Part shown: positions 7,029 to 8,329 of the stretch, piece after piece | How the letters are laid out: the number at the start of each line of letters is the position of its first letter | Numbering within the stretch: the stretch's first letter is position 1 | NCBI GenBank assembly: GCA_910577325.1 | Contig: CAJTMR010000049.1 | Coordinates: forward strand, 1-8,329 | DNA length: 8,329 nucleotides | Source: an uncultured Parabacteroides sp. | GTDB taxonomy: Bacteria; Bacteroidota; Bacteroidia; Bacteroidales; Tannerellaceae | Direction: 5' to 3' | Notes under the pieces: generated by a model | What the model was told of the DNA's origin: nothing | Databases searched by the model: none | What the model saw: the letters and a program-made list of their open reading frames with translations, nothing else | Made by a program: the position numbers and the translations under genes

Positions 7029-7059
7029 CAAATGTATGGAATAATTATTGTGAACCAAT
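7029..7059 (-). promoter_or_regulatory. Bacteroidetes-type promoter for the lipoprotein-protease unit
   Basis: On the minus strand, TACATTTG (7036-7029) fits the -7 consensus TAnnTTTG exactly. ATTG (7059-7056) lies 19 bases upstream and fits three of four bases of the -33 TTTG. Transcription should start near 7023 and read into lipoprotein B. The promoter is inside the segment missing from copy A. Confidence 0.65.
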
Positions 7060-7079
7060 ATTTTTTTTGAAAGTTTTTT

Positions 7080-7275
7080 CAATTTTATTTCAAAGCAACC
7101 CTGCCGGCTCCTCATTACCCAGGGGGGGCTTATCCTCATTATTAAACAGCAAATAACAGCTTCTTGCCAAGAGTTGACGATGGGTATCTCCGTTCGGAAC
7201 CACCTCTTTTCTCTCATGAAAATTTCGCAAACCAACTATTATACTATCATATCCGGTTGTTAGCTTCTGTTTCAC
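7080..7275 (-). pseudogene. Relic of an ISL3/ISAon1-like transposase (C-terminal part)
   Basis: A frame from GTG at 7275 reads NGDTHRQLLARSCYLLF around residues 29-45. This resembles the NGDT-x-x-LLARSRYLLFK segment I recall from C-terminal regions of ISL3-type (ISAon1-like) transposases of Bacteroidetes. After a run of seven C (G7 on the plus strand, 7122-7128) the similarity seems to move to another frame, where W..SRQ..CFEIKLKKL looks like the family's W-x-x-SQ-x-RA-x-x-LFE segment. The first 30 codons recur upstream of copy A (from 6431) without the LLARS part. No DDE catalytic core or inverted repeats are present, so this is a dead fragment. The match is from memory of the family pattern, and the first 28 residues could be unrelated. 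Confidence 0.45.
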
Positions 7276-7308
7276 AGTATGTTAAAGCATAATGGTTGCT
7301 GTTTTTTA

Positions 7309-7337
7309 CTATCATTCTACTATCATGCATCTATCAT
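7309..7337. repeat. Three CTATCAT heptamers spaced exactly 11 bp
   Basis: CTATCAT begins at 7309, 7320 and 7331, close to one helical turn apart, so all copies face the same side of the DNA. The same heptamer occurs at 6400 and 7244 in the two duplicated upstream regions. At 6394-6406 it forms the palindrome ATGATACTATCAT. A regulator-binding array upstream of the lipoprotein operon is possible; no family can be assigned. Confidence 0.5.
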
Positions 7338-7493
7338 GCTTTTTATATGACTATTTATTTATGTGGCTGATAATATGCTGTTTATGTTTATATGTGCAAA
7401 AATAACCATCGGCGAAAAAGATGCAAAAACGGGGCATAAAAGTACCTCTAACACGGCGGATAAACATCCCCGCATCCCCGGAAAAGTTTCGCA

Positions 7494-7551
7494 CAGACCC
7501 GGGTCTGCACCTCTTCCGGCCCGGGTCTCCATACTGCTTACACTCGGGTCT
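7494..7551. repeat. Three CGGGTCT motifs about two helical turns apart, first within a 14-bp palindrome
   Basis: CGGGTCT begins at 7500, 7522 and 7545, giving spacings of 22 and 23 bp. The first is inside the perfect palindrome CAGACCCGGGTCTG (7494-7507). The second follows CC (CCCGGGTCT) and the third follows CACT. The cluster is a GC-rich island in AT-rich DNA. It could be a binding array or a genome-wide interspersed repeat. Confidence 0.5.
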
Positions 7552-7749
7552 CAAGCAGCTTTAAAAGCCGTTTTTGACAAAAGAAAAGCCTGTCTTGATG
7601 AAAAAAGAAGCCGTTTTAACATGTTTTGCACCTGTTCTCGAACGGTTCCTGTTTTTATTGTATAATTGATACACAGGATGTTATCGTTTTTCACCATGAT
7701 GGTTATGACAGATTGATCCCATATTCGTACAGTGGCAATACAAAATCAG

Positions 7750-7788
7750 AAAAATAAAAAGCCCCGCTATTCTTAAGAATAACGAGGC
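7750..7788 (-). terminator. Rho-independent terminator of the tRNA-Gly transcript
   Basis: On the minus strand, 7788-7777 pairs with 7772-7761 in a 12-bp stem (two G-T pairs) with loop TTAA, followed by TTTTTATTTTT (7760-7750). It starts 12 bases past the tRNA 3' end, so the tRNA is the last or only gene of its transcript. Confidence 0.9.
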
Positions 7789-7800
7789 CTTTAGGAAGCG

Positions 7801-7873
7801 AGCGGAAGACGGGACTCGAACCCGCGACCCTAACCTTGGCAAGGTTATGCTCTACCAACTGAGCTACTTCCGC
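7801..7873 (-). tRNA. tRNA-Gly (anticodon GCC)
   Basis: The complement strand folds into a complete cloverleaf. The acceptor stem GCGGAAG/CTTCCGC is 7 perfect pairs. The D arm is GCTC-AGTTGGTA-GAGC, the anticodon arm is TAACC-TTGCCAA-GGTTA with GCC at 7840-7838, and the T arm is GCGGG-TTCGAGT-CCCGT. The discriminator base at 7801 is U, as usual for bacterial tRNA-Gly. CCA is not encoded; CGCT follows. It reads GGC and GGU codons. No clear promoter box was found upstream (above 7873). Confidence 0.97.
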
Positions 7874-8005
7874 AAAATGTAATTGCTCAAATTCGTGTAC
7901 TCGAAGCGGGAATTAGGAATTAAACCCACACACAATACGAATAAAACATAATACGCTGATACACATGCTTATAAATATTAATCCTTTGAATTTTATTACA
8001 TTTTT

Positions 8006-8281
8006 GTGGTGCAATATTGCGATTCAGTGGTGCATTTGAAAATTTCAACTGATGAAACAGGCCGCGTAATACCTACAACAATAGAATATGAGCCAGAAGC
8101 AAAGAAACTTCTATTGGAATGGCAGCGAAACTGGACTGATATGATTAACGAGGAAGAGTCAGACAAGAAGAAAGGTATCTATAGCAAATTTGAGATATTC
8201 ATTCACCGCTTTTGCATCATTATCCAAGTCTGTAAATGGCTATGCAATGAAGGGAGCACAGATAAAGTGGATTTTATATAA
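8006..8281 (+). pseudogene. Truncated fragment of a DUF3987 mobile-element protein
   Basis: The frame opens at 7982 and the first possible start is GTG at 8006, ending with tandem TAA TAA (8279-8284). The 91-residue product has EYEPEAKKLLLEWQRNW (27-43), then KKGIYSKFEIFIHRF (55-69) and IIIQVCKWLCNEG (71-83). This pattern resembles the C-terminal half of DUF3987 proteins, primase/helicase-like proteins carried by Bacteroidetes conjugative and integrative elements. A full-length member is several hundred residues, so both the N-terminal part and the extreme C-terminus are missing. It is most likely a leftover of a mobile element beside the tRNA gene and probably not functional. The family call is from memory of the motif order. 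Confidence 0.6.
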
Positions 8282-8329
8282 TAATGTATAGGAGATTATC
8301 TCAATCTGATTTGTGTGTCTATAAAATAA

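Larger units (their letters stand above)
6847..7303 (-). repeat. Direct repeat copy B, carrying an extra 166-bp segment
   Basis: Partner of the repeat at 6169-6459. The extra segment (7020-7185) is bounded by a GT dinucleotide on each side (7018-7019 and 7184-7185). Joining these gives exactly the copy A junction at 6340-6341, as expected for a microhomology deletion in copy A or the reverse insertion in copy B. The segment holds the predicted promoter and part of a transposase relic. Confidence 0.9.
7304..7749. other. Intergenic region without a convincing gene
   Basis: Short open frames occur on both strands here (for example plus 7363-7665 and minus 7351-7554). Their products are low-complexity, lack family motifs, have no signal or membrane pattern, and overlap each other, so I treat them as chance. 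What stands out is two sets of phased short repeats, at 7309-7337 and 7494-7551, described separately. Base composition swings from AT-rich (7300-7400) to GC-rich (7490-7560) and back. Confidence 0.6.

Noticed and set aside
7090..7235. Idea of two functional overlapping small genes upstream of lipoprotein B
   Set aside because: The two minus-strand frames look like one transposase fragment broken by a frame change at the C7 tract, and not like separate genes.
7300..7560. CRISPR array or origin iterons
   Set aside because: The repeats are only 7 bases long, in threes, with no longer repeat units, no cas or replication gene, so neither interpretation is supported.
7363..7665. Plus-strand open frame of 100 codons
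   Set aside because: No family motif, signal peptide or start context; it overlaps the CGGGTCT repeats and a competing minus-strand frame, so it is probably chance.

Overview
The window looks like a chromosomal segment of a Bacteroidales gut commensal, most likely Parabacteroides or a close relative. Four things point there: a DUF4251 protein, AT-rich leaders with little Shine-Dalgarno signal, promoter motifs of the Bacteroidetes TAnnTTTG type, and a secreted protease with a type IX secretion (T9SS) C-terminal tail. T9SS is present in Parabacteroides but generally absent from Bacteroides proper. No 16S rRNA or other species marker is present, so the genus is an inference.

Left part (about 240-3790, plus strand) is ordinary core genome of moderate GC. 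It holds a DUF4251 periplasmic protein closed by a strong terminator, then a stand-alone GroES-like protein with its own TAnnTTTG box, then the nfnAB pair. NfnA and NfnB form the electron-bifurcating NADH-dependent ferredoxin:NADP+ oxidoreductase, which balances ferredoxin, NADH and NADPH in anaerobes. The pair ends at a clear hairpin terminator. The first 239 bases hold only the possible last codons of an upstream gene and the leader of the DUF4251 gene.

Middle part (about 3830-7300, minus strand, converging on nfnAB) is accessory and AT-richer. Read in its own direction, it starts with a degraded transposase relic and a good promoter. Two tandem paralogous lipoprotein genes follow, and the second ends 11 bases before a secreted metzincin (M12B/reprolysin-like) metalloprotease with Ig/PKD-like modules and a T9SS tail. 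The lipoproteins share a nearly identical leader and signal peptide but have strongly diverged mature parts. I see no terminator between the three genes, so a lipoprotein-lipoprotein-protease operon is plausible. The function of the lipoproteins is unknown; a role as partner, anchor or inhibitor of the protease is a hypothesis.

Right part (about 7300-8329) has few genes. It holds an intergenic stretch with two sets of phased short repeats, a tRNA-Gly(GCC) gene with its terminator (minus strand), and a both-ends-truncated DUF3987 fragment (plus strand) that marks an old mobile-element insertion next to the tRNA.
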